Shown in pieces: positions 13,581-24,235 of a stretch of 64,000 nucleotides of DNA. Origin of the DNA: Odontesthes bonariensis (lineage: Eukaryota > Chordata > Actinopteri > Atheriniformes > Atherinopsidae); assembly GCF_027942865.1 (NCBI RefSeq), contig NC_134526.1:6637284-6701283 (forward strand). Reading direction: 5' to 3'. Made by a program: the position numbers and the translations under genes. The notes under the pieces were generated by a model. The model was not told where the DNA came from. It did no database searches and saw nothing but the letters and a program-made list of their open reading frames with translations. Numbering within the stretch: position 1 is the stretch's first letter; each line of letters starts with the position of its first letter.

Positions 13581-14032
13581 TATATTATTTTCTAAAACCT
13601 CCTGCTTTATCATGAGAAATGAAACAATGGATTGGTCTGTCTGGAAACAATATGATAAACAACAGTAACTGTAACAACATCCTCACTCTAGAGAACTAGA
13701 CTCTGGAAACTGTAAATAGAGGTGACATTTCAGCATATTTACGTTGGCTCGGGCGATGATGGCGGGCTGTAAAAGAAGCCACAGTCTTAGTCTTAGCCAG
13801 GAAAAATCCTTTTGCCAAACCGAGAACAAGTGCTTATAGAGCATAAGCTCACACTATTTCTTTCAAGGACTCATCAGTTTTCTGTGGTGAATTCTTTATG
13901 TTGAAAGAATCTAGGTCAAAGCGTCTATAAATATTAATTTGCCCTATTTGTTGGGTTAAGCTCGTTGGCGTTTCACTGGCATCTTGTGTGTTGGCGTCGC
14001 ATGTTTTAACCTTTTTCTTGTTTGCTGTGCAG

Positions 14033-14140
14033 GTTCTCTACAGGGAGGATTTTGAGAAGAACAAAGGAAAAGGTTTCAGCGTGGTGGCAGACACGCCAGA
14101 GATGCAGAGAATTAAGAAAACGCAAGACCAGATCAGCAAT
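14033..14140 (+). CDS. lasp1: lasp1 coding exon 4 (first full nebulin repeat)
   Basis: Acceptor tgctgtgcag ends at 14,032; donor gtaagt starts at 14,141. Exactly 36 codons in phase 0. The exon encodes [20 protein letters not shown], then [16 protein letters not shown], one complete nebulin-type actin-binding module. The one-exon-one-repeat layout is typical of the nebulin family. Confidence 0.97.
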
Positions 14141-16852
14141 GTAAGTGTCGGCAGCCCCGCCTGCCTGTTGATTTCTCTGAATCTTAGCACGGCAGCAGAC
14201 TGCTGAGTCAGAGCTCTGCTGGAGTTATCGGCTCCCTGACGGGCCGGTTTGATGCCACCATGCTCTGAGGACATGATTTTCTTTTGTGGGGGATAATTTA
14301 CATGGATAAAACATGCTGGAAAAGGCTCTTTCATACCTTAAGAATGACTGATTTCACATTATAAGAGTAGAGTATGTGCTGTTGATCCCTACTGTGCACT
14401 TCATGATTTTGCGCCCTTGTTTCCTGTTTTCCTTTCTCTTTTTTCTTTTTGTGCCAGTGTATTTTGTCTATTTTTAGAATATTATGGTCTGCATATTACT
14501 TTTATCTGTCATATTTTACAATCTTAATCTGTTCTTACCTTACGTGCCCAGAGGGACTACAGGTGGAAATTAGCAAATGTTGCTACAACCTGGCACAAGG
14601 CATCTCTTCTCTCACAATTAATGCTTTTGTGCATTGTCCCTGTTTTAAGTAAATAAATGACAAATTTATCAAGCCAACTCTTGGTCACTTCATGCTCAAA
14701 CTGGTGACTGAACATCTTAAATGTCACCAGCTGTAACAAGAAGATTAGTTGTTTATGGAACTTTCCTCAAGCCTCAAAGATCTCCTCAAGTTTTCTGGAA
14801 TACAGATCGTTCATTGTTAACTGCATCTAAGCACAGCTCATCTTTTCTCCCCGCTCCACAATTATTTGAAAGGAATTCTGGATCATTGTCTTTTCCCTCC
14901 TCTCTCCGTCTTTCTCCGCTTATTGATTCGTAAATACAACGCAGCGTTCACCTCGCGTCTCCCCAACTCCGCTGCGAAGCTCTTTTATTTCCTCGTTAAA
15001 CACCCTCGTACACAAAAATGCTTCGTCGTACATAACCAGCTCTACGCTGGCCTCGCTAATGACATAATTAGTGTGGAGGATGATGGGTAATTGCTGCTTT
15101 CATGCGATGAAAGATCTGGCATGTCTAGGATCAAGGAAACGTGCGGGGCCGAGATGTGTTGCTCGTGTTTATTTGCGGAGTCGCGCACCGCATCAGGATA
15201 ACTACGACAGGATGGGCTCAGGCTCTCTGAAGTGTTTTTTAGACGCAACACACAAAGCATGTGCTTCCAATCACTGTGTCATTCACAGCTAACAGGAGCA
15301 CTTCTCTCGTTTCATTCTTTTATCAAGACCAGCGATGCTCACTATTTATTTCACAACAGCCACATTGGCAGAGCAAAATCAAGGGAAGAGCCACTTTTAC
15401 GACGACATACTAAAGTCCCCTTTTGCAAATATGCATTTCTACATATAAAAAAGAAACAACACAGCCAATACATTTTCAATTAAGACCATATTTACCTTAA
15501 TACTGGGATGAGCAGAAGCTGGCGTGCATGTCCTTGACTTTCTTCATGTTGTATTTGTAGTTTGTTGTTGTAATCATAGTGAGACATTCAGGATGAGCAT
15601 GGTTTTTGTGCTGGTTTTTGCCCTTTTTTAATTAAAAACCGATCCATTGTGCCTGCATCCATTGAGCCACGGGGGTTTAAGCGGGCTGCGTTGCCAGGTT
15701 TAACAGAGCCCCCTTTAGGAAACACCATTAAGCCTTAATTAATACTTAATAAAAATACTTCATACTGTGCAGTATTCGCTGTATGTTATTTGAAAAATTA
15801 TTGTTATTGTTACCATATTGTTATAAGCTACTATGCGAGTGCGGGCCGCCAATTAGAGCTTGAGGAGCCGCATGTGGCAATGAGTTTCTCTGATCTAGAC
15901 GTTCAGAAACAAACAAATCCAGGCTCACCCACCCTCATGCTCCTGATCTGTTACCTTTCATTTTCTATCACCTTCCTCTTGTCCAGCTTTGAGGGTTGAA
16001 AAGTGTTGCAGGGGTTTAGTTGAGCAGCAAGCGGGACACTTCCTGTAAATCCGCACACAAACGCAGCATCTGTTCAACCTTCTCCCTCTAAACAAACTAA
16101 AATAATCTCCCTCACACACACTCATTTAGCATATTGCACTTGAAACTAGCTGCTGTGTTCTCTGGACCACTCGCTTCACTGTCCCTGCACAAACACTCCC
16201 TGATCCCGCTCTGTGAACACACACCCCCCCCCAGCTCTGCCAGCACAGTGGGCTCTTTGAGTCTGGGTGGAAGCGGGGACAGAATCAGGGTTGTAAATCT
16301 TGACCGAGGCCGTGTGAGTCTGTCTGTTATCAGCCTGGTAGTTAGTTAGCGCAGAGTAGTCTCAGTTTCATGTTGCAACACTGCTTATATCACACTGATA
16401 AAGTCTACCTGAGATGTAAATATTAAGCAGCTTTTCATTTTACACCTGAGACTGTAGTGAACGGAGTAATTTCAGCCACTTGTGATGTGCTTAGTCATGT
16501 TTCCTGTTGAATATCGCTGGCTCATTCTACCCCTGAATGTTGAAGCTTCTGCTCACTTCCCCGTTTCTCTTCACCTGTCGTTTTTTTTCTTTCTTCTTTT
16601 TTCTTGCGTGCGATAAGTAAACGGCGGTTGCTACGCAACTCTGAGCTCACAACACTTCCGACTGCCGAGATGTCATTTCCTTTTAGCATCAAGCTGCTTC
16701 CTCTGGCTGCACGAAACCGCCCCACCTATCAGCACCAACACGGCCAGGCTGAGGGGCCGTCGGGAGACCCCTGGTGGACGGACGAGGAACTACCGCAGCG
16801 GTGATGGGTTTTCAGTCTCCTCTGGTGACATGGTGCTGTTTGTGCGTTTCAG
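14141..16852. other. lasp1 intron 4
   Basis: No repeat with clear termini was found. A GC-richer strip at about 16,600-16,805 is open for 66 codons just before exon 5 (ending DPWWTDEELPQR). It has no recognisable domain and no donor in a suitable phase, so I leave it as intron. Confidence 0.5.
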
Positions 16853-16931
16853 ATTAAGTACCACGAGGAGTTTGAGAAACGGAAGATGGGAGGAGATGTC
16901 CCACAACATCAGCCTAGCAACCCCAACCCAG
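16853..16931 (+). CDS. lasp1: lasp1 coding exon 5 (second nebulin repeat, partial, and linker start)
   Basis: Acceptor tgtgcgtttcag ends at 16,852; donor gtatgt starts at 16,932. It encodes IKYHEEFEKRKMGGDVPQHQ and then PSNPNP plus the first base of a Gly codon. IKYHEEFEK is the start of the second nebulin module. The following Gln/Pro/Asn-rich residues begin the disordered linker. Confidence 0.96.
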
Positions 16932-17093
16932 GTATGTGAACTCCTGCACCAGTACAGAAGCGTTTAAAGTCCATTCAGTTTACCGACTCAACAGTTGGTG
17001 ATAAGCAGAGAGAGGTGGCAGTGAAATGACTCATGAGCTTCTCAGCTTGTTGGACACTTAATCAGTTCACCGCCCTCCTTCTCCTCTGCATCT

Positions 17094-17475
17094 CAAATCA
17101 AGTCAAATTTATTTGTATAGCACATTTCATGTACAAAACAATTCAAAGTGCTTCACATAAAATAAAAGCATTGCAGCGGGGAGTGTAAGAAGCATTAAAA
17201 ATACATAAAAGAATATAAAGAGAAACAAATAAAATAATTTAAATGAATTTAAAAACAAGCAACAGTCCAGATAAGTTAAAAGATACCGTGCAGATTTCAT
17301 GCATAGACACATGAGAAAAGAAATGTTTTTAACCTGGATTTAAAAATGTCTCCATTTGGTGAAAGTTTAATCTCCACTGGCAGTTTGTTCCACTTGTTTG
17401 CAGCATAACAGCTAAATGCTGCTTCTCCATGTTTAGTCTGGACTATGGACTGGACCAGCTGACCTGAGTCCTTGG
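17094..17475 (-). mobile_element. 5'-truncated LINE, C-terminal ORF2 remnant and 3' UTR
   Basis: On the minus strand, 17,470-17,297 encodes a C-terminal remnant containing GEAAFSCYAANKWNKLPVEI and then FKSRLKTFLF. This matches the usual ending of L2/CR1-type LINE reverse-transcriptase ORFs in fish (the A..LWN.LP..FK..LK..LF pattern). The 3' UTR follows, ending with 'gctatacaaataaatttgac', another very common fish LINE terminus. It lies in lasp1 intron 5, antisense to the gene. Confidence 0.82.
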
Positions 17476-17479
17476 ATCT

Positions 17480-18279
17480 AAGGCTACCTTTACACGGAAA
17501 CGATCTGAAACCAAAACGCAAAAGTGGCGTTTTGTTTTCACTTTTAAATCTGCGTTTAGACGAGCGTTTTAGGGTGAAAATCTGCGTGCATACGGAAACG
17601 CTAAAGTGTGTGACGTTTCATATTTATCGATGCAGTAAACACGCCAGATGGCTATGTGGCAACACAACCAAGACCAAGTTTGGTCTGTTCTTTACTACTC
17701 TCGCTCATCATTGCTGTTATCTGATGAAATGACTCTTGAACGTCAATTAAAAGCTGCTGTGATGTGTTCAGATCTCTTAGTCCGGGCAGCAGTATTGCTG
17801 CAGGAATTAGTTCATTTCTCAATCATGGCTGTAAGAATGCAACATTAAATGATTTTTAATGGCTCAAGCCAAACAAACTCAAGCCTAGCTGCAGCAGCTT
17901 TGTGGTTAAAGAACACGTTCAGGAGGAACAATCACGTTAACAAGTCTACCTGCTGCCTCTGTTTTACATGCTTGATTTGCAATTTTGCACAGAAGTTCAT
18001 TGTTTCAGAAGTCATGCAACAGGAAATCAAACTGCAGTCGATCGCATGTTTGTGCTTGCCTTGCTTTTGAATGGATCGTTCTGTGGAAGAACTGATACAA
18101 ATACGCAGACGGGAGTGAATATGTCTGGAATGAGGATGCATTCGCTGTACGTTCTGAAAACGAAAGAAGGCAAAGTCGTAGCTCGTTTGTAAAGCAGTAA
18201 ATTTCTGCTTAGCTGCCAGCGGGTTTGATGTCTCAGATCTGACTTGAAGGGGAAATAAATTTGCAGCTCATTAAGTCGC
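17480..18279. mobile_element. partial TIR element related to 1411-1794
   Basis: Starts aaggctacctttacacggaa, close to the end of the element at 1411, and abuts the LINE fragment. The AAACG/CGTTT motifs continue to about 17,610. A right-hand TIR was not recognised. The ORF at 17,648-17,848 (66 codons, with a Leu-rich stretch) may be a body remnant. The end coordinate is the start of the next repeat, not an observed terminus. Confidence 0.5.
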
Positions 18280-18447
18280 CCTTTTTTTAATTTATTATTA
18301 TTATTATTATTATTATTAGTTCTTAGTAGTATTTTTATTAGAATTGGTATTATTATTGTTGTTGTTAATATGCAATCATTGTAAATATTAATAATTTTTT
18401 GAGCTACTTGACTCATTTGAATGAATAAAGTATTTTTCTATTCTTTC
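18280..18447 (+). mobile_element. LINE 3' tail, copy 2, next to exon 6 acceptor
   Basis: Same sequence as 13,409-13,580, with the CCCCCATTGGGGG hairpin segment deleted. It ends 'gaataaagtatttttctatt', leaving only about 15 bases before the AG of lasp1 exon 6. The pyrimidine-rich tail therefore forms part of the splice acceptor's polypyrimidine tract. Confidence 0.72.
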
Positions 18448-18462
18448 CTTCCTTTTTATTAG

Positions 18463-18560
18463 GAGCTTTCCAGCCGCCTGCCGCCTCTCAAAACTACAAC
18501 TATGAGCCCGCTCCTGAACCAGTGCGCCAGGCAGCTGCTGGTCCACCTCCCAGCTCTGGG
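18463..18560 (+). CDS. lasp1: lasp1 coding exon 6 (Pro/Ala/Gln-rich linker)
   Basis: Acceptor ctttttattag ends at 18,462; donor gtgagt starts at 18,561. Two bases complete Gly, followed by 32 codons including AFQPPAASQNYNYEPAPEPV and a C-terminal GPPPSSG. Linkers diverge quickly in this family, so the call rests on phase agreement on both sides (phase 1 in, phase 0 out), composition and position. The acceptor lies just downstream of a LINE 3' tail (see 18,280-18,447). Confidence 0.92.
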
Positions 18561-18693
18561 GTGAGTCCCTCACTCTCCAACTGAAGGACGAACAATCAGA
18601 AGACTGCCTTTGATATAATTTGATCATTTGAAAAGCATCTTTTACACTTCAAAAGTTGTATCTGCACCGTAATCTTCTTAATCATTAGTTGTA

Positions 18694-19111
18694 CACTGGA
18701 AAAAAATGCCCCTCCAAAAATAAGTAAGAAAAACAACAAATACAAGACGTTTTTGCTTGAAATAAGCAAAAATAAATCTGCCAATGGAACTAGTGAAAAT
18801 CGGCTTGTCAGGATTTCTTGAAATAAGATGTGATATTTAGGACTTTTGAGATAAAAGTGATCTTGAAATTAGCTTAAAAACCTCTTCAAATGTAAAAAAA
18901 AGCTTGTTTCATATGAAATCCGACTCAAAACAATTTGTTTTCAAGACTTGTTCATTTAACAAGATATTCCAGATGTATTGTCTTCCAACAAGTCCCTATA
19001 TCTGTCTGAAATGGTACTTGTTAGGCAGTTGTGTCTTATATTAAGTGTAATGAGATATTTGGACTAGAAATGAGACAAATATACTTGGTAAGACTTAGAT
19101 TTTTTCCAGTG
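18694..19111 (+). mobile_element. CACTGG-family TIR element, copy 1 (lasp1 intron 6)
   Basis: Begins cactggaaaaaaatgcccct and ends tttttccagtg, so the TIRs are about 12 bp. At 418 bp it is close to full length for the family. It fills two thirds of the 613-bp last intron of lasp1 and stops 62 bp before exon 7. There is no ORF of its own, so it is non-autonomous. Confidence 0.9.
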
Positions 19112-19173
19112 GAAGTCCTTTGACCCTCAGAAAATCAGGCACTGATGAGCCCATGGTTGTCGTCTGCCCACAG

Positions 19174-19347
19174 AAGCGATACAGGGCCGTGTACGACTAC
19201 TCTGCCGCCGACGAGGACGAGGTGTCCTTCGTGGACGGAGACGTGATCGTAGACGTGCAGCAGATCGACGAGGGCTGGATGTACGGCCGCGTGGAGCGCA
19301 CCGGCCAGCAGGGCATGCTGCCGGCCAACTACGTGGAGGCCATCTGA
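19174..19347 (+). CDS. lasp1: lasp1 coding exon 7 (SH3 domain and stop)
   Basis: Acceptor gtctgcccacag ends at 19,173; the stop TGA is at 19,345-19,347. The 57 residues form one SH3 domain: [19 protein letters not shown], then WMYG, ending [11 protein letters not shown]. The ALYDY-like AVYDY, the acidic RT-loop residues, the WMYG tryptophan and the P-ANYV motif that make up the proline-peptide groove are all present. The exon is much more GC-rich than the flanking intron. An upstream ag at about 19,133 could also act as acceptor but leads to an early stop. Confidence 0.97.
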   Translation, partial: KRYRAVYDYSAADEDEVSFVDGDVIVDVQQIDEGWMYGRVERTGQQGMLPANYVEAI

Positions 19348-22218
19348 GTGAGAGGGGGAGGAAAAGAGGAGGAGATATAGAAAGGGAGGGAAAGAAGGAA
19401 AGGAAAAGCCCAGTGCCATCTCATCTTAACGCCGCTTTCTCTTAATTTTATTCCCCTTTTCTGTCCTGTGAGACCCTGAAACTGCTCCCTTCTGCACCCC
19501 TGCTCTGTTTCCACCGTTCACCACACACAGACACCCTCAGTCTCTCTGTCTGTCCGTCTGTCCGCCTCTCTGTCTGTGCTTGAGTCTGTCTCTCTCTCAT
19601 CTTTGTCCGTCGGCCATTCTGGCTCCAAACTGAAAGTCTTAACAGATAAACTCCCGGCTCATAGCAGTGTGTCTGGGGGTCCTGCTGTGTCACACAGCTC
19701 CGTCACTCGCTGTAGCACTTAAAAAAATCCTGACGTGCAAAAATAAAGAAAAAACATGACTAAATATATCCCCAACAAGTCAGACACTGCAAACATTCTT
19801 TATGTGGAGGTTTTTCTTCAATTTTTTGCAGCTCGATCTCGGCCAGACTGGAAACCGTAATGAATCTCTTATCAGATGTAAGCTTGAATATTACTTTGAC
19901 TCGTGTACATTCCTTTAACCTCTGTCTCTGTTGCACCAATCAGCCGCTTATCAGTCAGAACAGAGAGGGTTTTTAATATATTTATAGATAGACGCGCACC
20001 TCGCCGTTGTCTTCAAACACAAGGCATCCTCGTGCTCAGCACTGCATTGTGGGTATCGTGAAACTGGAATTGTAGCCTAACTGAAGAGCTCCTCCTGTCA
20101 TTGCCTTATTCGGGCATTTTGGATACAGGAGGGATCAGGGACAAGTTAGGGGACAGTATCAGTCTATCTCTTGCAGCCACACTGATTCCACCGCCTCAGT
20201 TAGTGCGATTGTCCTGTGTACACACGCTTATTCCTGTTTGTGCAACCGGAATGCCTTCAGTCCTGAGAGAATCACAGAGATATGGCCATCAAGGTTCATC
20301 TGGGGGGGGGGGGTTGAACTGGTCACATTCTTCCTCTTTACTACAAAACCAACCATCAAAGAAGACACCCTTACAAAAGAGAAGGCCAAGCACAACTCTC
20401 TACATTGTGATTCTTTTTTGTTTGTTTGTTTTTAGATTTATTCCATTGTTTCTGTGCGAGGACATTCCAGTCTTTTTTTTCTTCCATTTAATGTGAGAGA
20501 AACTGTTGAATCCTTTGCTGTGTTTGATGTTGTTTATCTCATGCTGTTCTTCCAGCTGTTCTTCTTTGCTTCTCTTGTAATTATATAAGATGCTTATTTT
20601 CCAAAAAGAAAAAATAAATAAATGAATAAATAAATGTCGGTGAACACGAATTAGTCGATTTTGGAAACAGAATTTTATGCAGTTTTCGGTCAAGCTAACG
20701 GCTTGTTGTTGGAGCCTGCTTCTGATCCCCGTTATGGTTTGATTGTGCAGCTTCGCAGACGGAGTAAAAGCGTGAAAGACTGATTTGATCTGGTCCGTCT
20801 GGCAGGTGAAGCCCAAACGCTGTCGACTGCTTTGGATTATTTGACCTTTTAGAAGAATTGATGCCGGCTCTTAAACTGAAAAGCTGCCTCTTTCTTCCAC
20901 TTCAGATGCAGTAATTCTGTCAGTCTCACCATCGTTTCTCAGTGGTGTAAATAATGTCACTGTTCCCCTGACCCATGCGCACCTCTTCCCATCCTCTCGC
21001 TGTCTCGTACTCCTGTGATGCACCGTGACCGTCACAGATATGAGCCATCAGGGCGTTTTGCATTTTTAGGTGGGGCAGGTGGACATTAGGGGAGGGGGGG
21101 GGGGCTGAAAGTGTTCAGCTTTATCAAATGAAACGAGCCTCTCACTATGTAGCTAGATTACATTGTATAATTGTAAATGTATCTTAAAGGTGAGTTGGGG
21201 GGTTTTTACAGGTCATGGTGCTCTGGGAAGTGGCTTGCCTGCAGGTGAAAGCGATTCATATTTTTGTGGATTTTAAAAAGTCGACTCGTTGGAAAAGTAC
21301 ACTTTGATGCAAGTTGTCAGTTGGTTTGAGATTCAGAAACTCTTAATTCATAAGGACGGGCGCCTCAAATTGGTCCCGAGGTTCCTGCTCTCTGCGTCAG
21401 CCGCTGTTTGACAACAGAATATCTGAGAATTTAAATTTAAAAAAAGGTGATTTTAAAGCTTTCGGTTGCGTCAGTAAACCGGAGAGTTTGGCGTTTTGGC
21501 AACAAATCTACTCTCTGCTGATTCCAGCGTTTCTTTTATCTCAAAGGTGTTGATTTTATTTTTTATTTTTTTTTTGGTCAGTGAAGATGAAATGAGAAGA
21601 TGGCCAAAGACAGCCGGTGTTGACATGTGGCTCGGGATGGATCTGTCAGGCGTGAGAGGATGTTGGCGTGCGGGCGGCGGGGGGCAGATGCTCTCCGTCT
21701 GCCTGCCGCTGAGGCAGGGCAAGTTGTTTGTCTGACCTGGATATTTGTCAGGAGTTGACCTCTTTGCGCCAAATGCCGTTCCTCTGCTCTGGCATCACTA
21801 CTGATCCATAACGCTGCATCACGGCCCCTCGGTTCCCGTCTGGTTTCCTGTCCGCCCCCCCGCTGCAGACCCTTCTTTCCTTCGGCCTTGGTCGTAGGCT
21901 CCTGCGCTTCTGATGAATCATTCCCTGCTTCTATGACGCTGGTTATATACTGTAGACTTTGCAGAGTGAATCATATAATCCACGGTTGCAGGTTTAGCAT
22001 TCAGACCAGTTCTGTGCATTCCATCTTAAAATTGTTTTTGTTTTTGATATAATTTTGTTATTTTTTTGAGTAAAAAGAATAAAGATATCATATTGCATAT
22101 TGTCATACACGTGTATTCAGAACCCAGAGTACGCACTCAGATTAAGGACCTGATATCATCTCCTGTTGGCCTGTTACAGCACTTCAAATTGTACTTATGA
22201 TTCTGCAGATCCAATAAA
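19348..22218 (+). other. lasp1: lasp1 3' UTR (end uncertain)
   Basis: The stop codon is followed by a purine-rich run (19,348-19,410) and then long non-coding sequence without a convincing ORF. Candidate polyadenylation signals are an overlapping AATAAA cluster at about 20,611-20,635, AATAAA at 22,078-22,083, and AATAAA at 22,213-22,218 followed by a T/G-rich stretch. Mammalian LASP1 has a long 3' UTR, so the distal sites are plausible, but the sequence alone does not settle which is used. Confidence 0.55.
20611..20635 (+). terminator. clustered AATAAA polyadenylation signals
   Basis: Several overlapping AATAAA hexamers occur within 25 bases, about 1.27 kb after the lasp1 stop. This is a likely proximal 3' end. 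The cluster could also be just an A/T-rich simple repeat, since AAT-type repeats are frequent here. Confidence 0.45.
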
Positions 22219-23880
22219 ATGTCATTTTTTTCTCAGAATGCTGTTTGTGCTTTGTTTTTCAGTCTTTTTTTTTTTTTTGCTGTGTATTGACTTCATTTGT
22301 TTCAGCGGTGCAACTCCAGTCAAACCAACACAACCAGTAGATCTCCAGCTTTACCGGCGTGTTCGCTTCTGTGCATCCAGAGTAAATCAGGTGATCGAGT
22401 CAGTCTCTCACAAAGCACCTGAGTTGCTTCTGCGGTTTGTTTCGGGTCATTGGGAATCTGCCCGACTCTGAGTGCACGCTACATGCCTGTGCACGTCAGA
22501 ATCCATCCAGCTGCCTCCATAAACAGCCGTGACGCGGTGCCGCTGGAGGCTGCACGTGTCCACACCGTCACGCTGCCTCCTTAGAGTTGATGCTTTCAGA
22601 CTTTTAAAGTCTTCTTTCCTCCATCATCCTGTCGCAGGTCAGTCTAAATTGCTTTTTTCTTAATCTGGCCTTTCTGTCGCTGAGGGTTTCTGGGAGTCCT
22701 GCACCTTGTGCTGAGCTCTATATTTGCTCTGACTCCTCCCCCTTTATGGGTGAGTGTATTCCTTCCTACAGGAGGATGTTGTGAATGAGCTTTTCATCCA
22801 CCACTGTGGTCTCCTGTAGACATCCTGTTCTTTTTAAGCCTTAGAGTGCATCAAACTGTTGATTTGTCCTGTTTTTTTTATTGGAATGCGCTGCTTCTTT
22901 TGCTTTGACTCGTCCTTGACCCCTCATTCCTGGAATAAACTCACTCCTTTTCAGTGTTTAACTGATGATGAAATGGTAGCTGTGTTTACATGAACCACTT
23001 TTAATCAGATCCGTTGTCCCAACGGGAATCTAAATAACTCAAATGCAGACTTGAATCAGATCAGAACAAGACAGCGAATCTGATGGTTTATCTCTGGTTT
23101 CCTCTGTTCGTGCTGGAAACGTGTGGATGTGAAGGGATGCGAGAGGTAGAACCGTGTTTATCATGCTCGGTGCTCGTAGACAGGAGCAGGAAGCCTGTTG
23201 ACTTAGCTGTTTTATTAGAAGGAGCAGCAGAAACCCCCCAATAGTTTGCAGATCATATGTTTCCTGCTCGTCTTCCTCTGCTGAATAAATAGAATTGTAT
23301 CACTAAAGTTAAAGTGAAGAATTTCTGCTTTTCATTTTGCTATATTTCCACAAATGTATTATTTATTTGAGGCATGTAAATGCACATCCTATCCAATCTC
23401 TTTATTTAATGTAAACGCATCTGAATCTCTAATCAGATCGATTTAAATGAGCCTGGAGAAATATTTATCTGTGTTGACGTAATTAAGGAACAGCTTCAGT
23501 TTAAGAGCAGTAAGATTTACTTTGATTAGAGTCTGTAGAACTAAATGATCAAATGAATTCATTACAAAGTTTAGGATGAGTTCAGAATCAGTCTTTAAAC
23601 TTGAATTAATTGTGCTGTAGAACTACCTGAAATGTCTCCTGGTAAATGCTGAGAATAACATATTGTGTGCAGAAGCTGTCAGCTCACACAACTCTGCCTT
23701 TCTTTGAGTCTGTGTTATATATTTAGAGTTCCAGATGTCCATGGATGCATATTAATAATTTGGTTTCTTTACACAAAATCAAGTCAAAAACCAGACAATT
23801 TAGGTTCAGTCTTTTTCCTGATGAACTTTGTTACTTCGGCTGTTCGGTTGCATTTCAACACCAGAAAAAAAAAACCCGCC
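22219..23880. other. intergenic AT-rich sequence
   Basis: Between the last lasp1 polyadenylation candidate and the next CpG-rich segment. No ORF, RNA gene or TIR pair is recognised. Confidence 0.5.
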
Positions 23881-23884
23881 TGTT

Positions 23885-24061
23885 CTCCCAAAGGAGTCGC
23901 GTTTGAATCCGTTTCGTTTCCTGTTTCGCACCGAGTGGGCGGGGACTTGTTTCCGAACGGTCCCGATCTCTTCCGATCTCCGTGCACGGGCGGTGGGGCT
24001 GCTGTTTGTGCTGCGTGTCCTTCTCGCATCTCCGCCTCGCATCTCCGACAGCGCCTCCATC
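23885..24061 (+). promoter_or_regulatory. CpG-rich promoter-like segment with GC box
   Basis: CpG dinucleotides become dense abruptly compared with the flanks. A GGGCGGGG Sp1-type box lies at 23,937-23,944, and no TATA box is evident. The segment directly precedes the 25-codon ORF at 24,062, which fits a TATA-less CpG promoter and short 5' UTR. Confidence 0.55.
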
Positions 24062-24139
24062 ATGGTGGACGTCCTGCTGTTGATGTTTTTCGCCATCATG
24101 GGCCTGGTCTTCCTCTCCTACATCATCTACGTGCTGTGA
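24062..24139 (+). CDS. candidate 25-residue single-pass membrane micropeptide
   Basis: The ATG has A at -3 and G at +4 (catcATGG), a strong vertebrate start context, and is the first ATG of the GC-rich segment in this frame. The product starts MVDVLLLMFF and ends SYIIYVL. It is essentially one transmembrane helix: a lone acidic residue near the N terminus, no other charge, and two tyrosines near the C terminus. In length and outline it resembles short membrane regulators such as insect sarcolamban and the vertebrate regulins, but I do not recognise an orthologue and assign no function. The stop TGA overlaps the ATG of a second ORF that runs into a splice donor at 24,236. It may instead be a short upstream ORF of that gene. 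Confidence 0.5.
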   Translation: MVDVLLLMFFAIMGLVFLSYIIYVL

Positions 24140-24235
24140 TGGAGACAGATCCGGCTCAGCGACCCGGGCGGCCGGTGAACAGGGGACTGGTGCTCTGGCT
24201 CTCCCGCATCCCCGATTTCCACATTATGGACATTG
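24139..24235 (+). CDS. candidate first coding exon overlapping the micropeptide stop
   Basis: The ATG is inside the sequence TGATGG, so it overlaps the stop of the preceding 25-codon ORF, an arrangement compatible with termination-reinitiation. It reads METDPAQRPGRPVNRGLVLW and then LSRIPDFHIMDI, and reaches a consensus donor (attg|gtaagg) at 24,236 after 32 codons plus one base. Without splicing it stops at 24,279. I do not recognise the protein. No downstream exon was identified, so this is tentative. Confidence 0.35.

Noticed and set aside
16604..16804. 66-codon ORF just upstream of lasp1 exon 5 as an extra linker exon
   Set aside because: No donor in a compatible phase, and exon 4 to exon 5 already splice in frame to the expected LASP1 sequence.
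19120..19173. In-frame extension of lasp1 exon 7 upstream (starting [11 protein letters not shown])
   Set aside because: It belongs to the intron between the TIR element and the canonical acceptor. It would only be used with an unspliced or alternative start transcript, for which there is no evidence.
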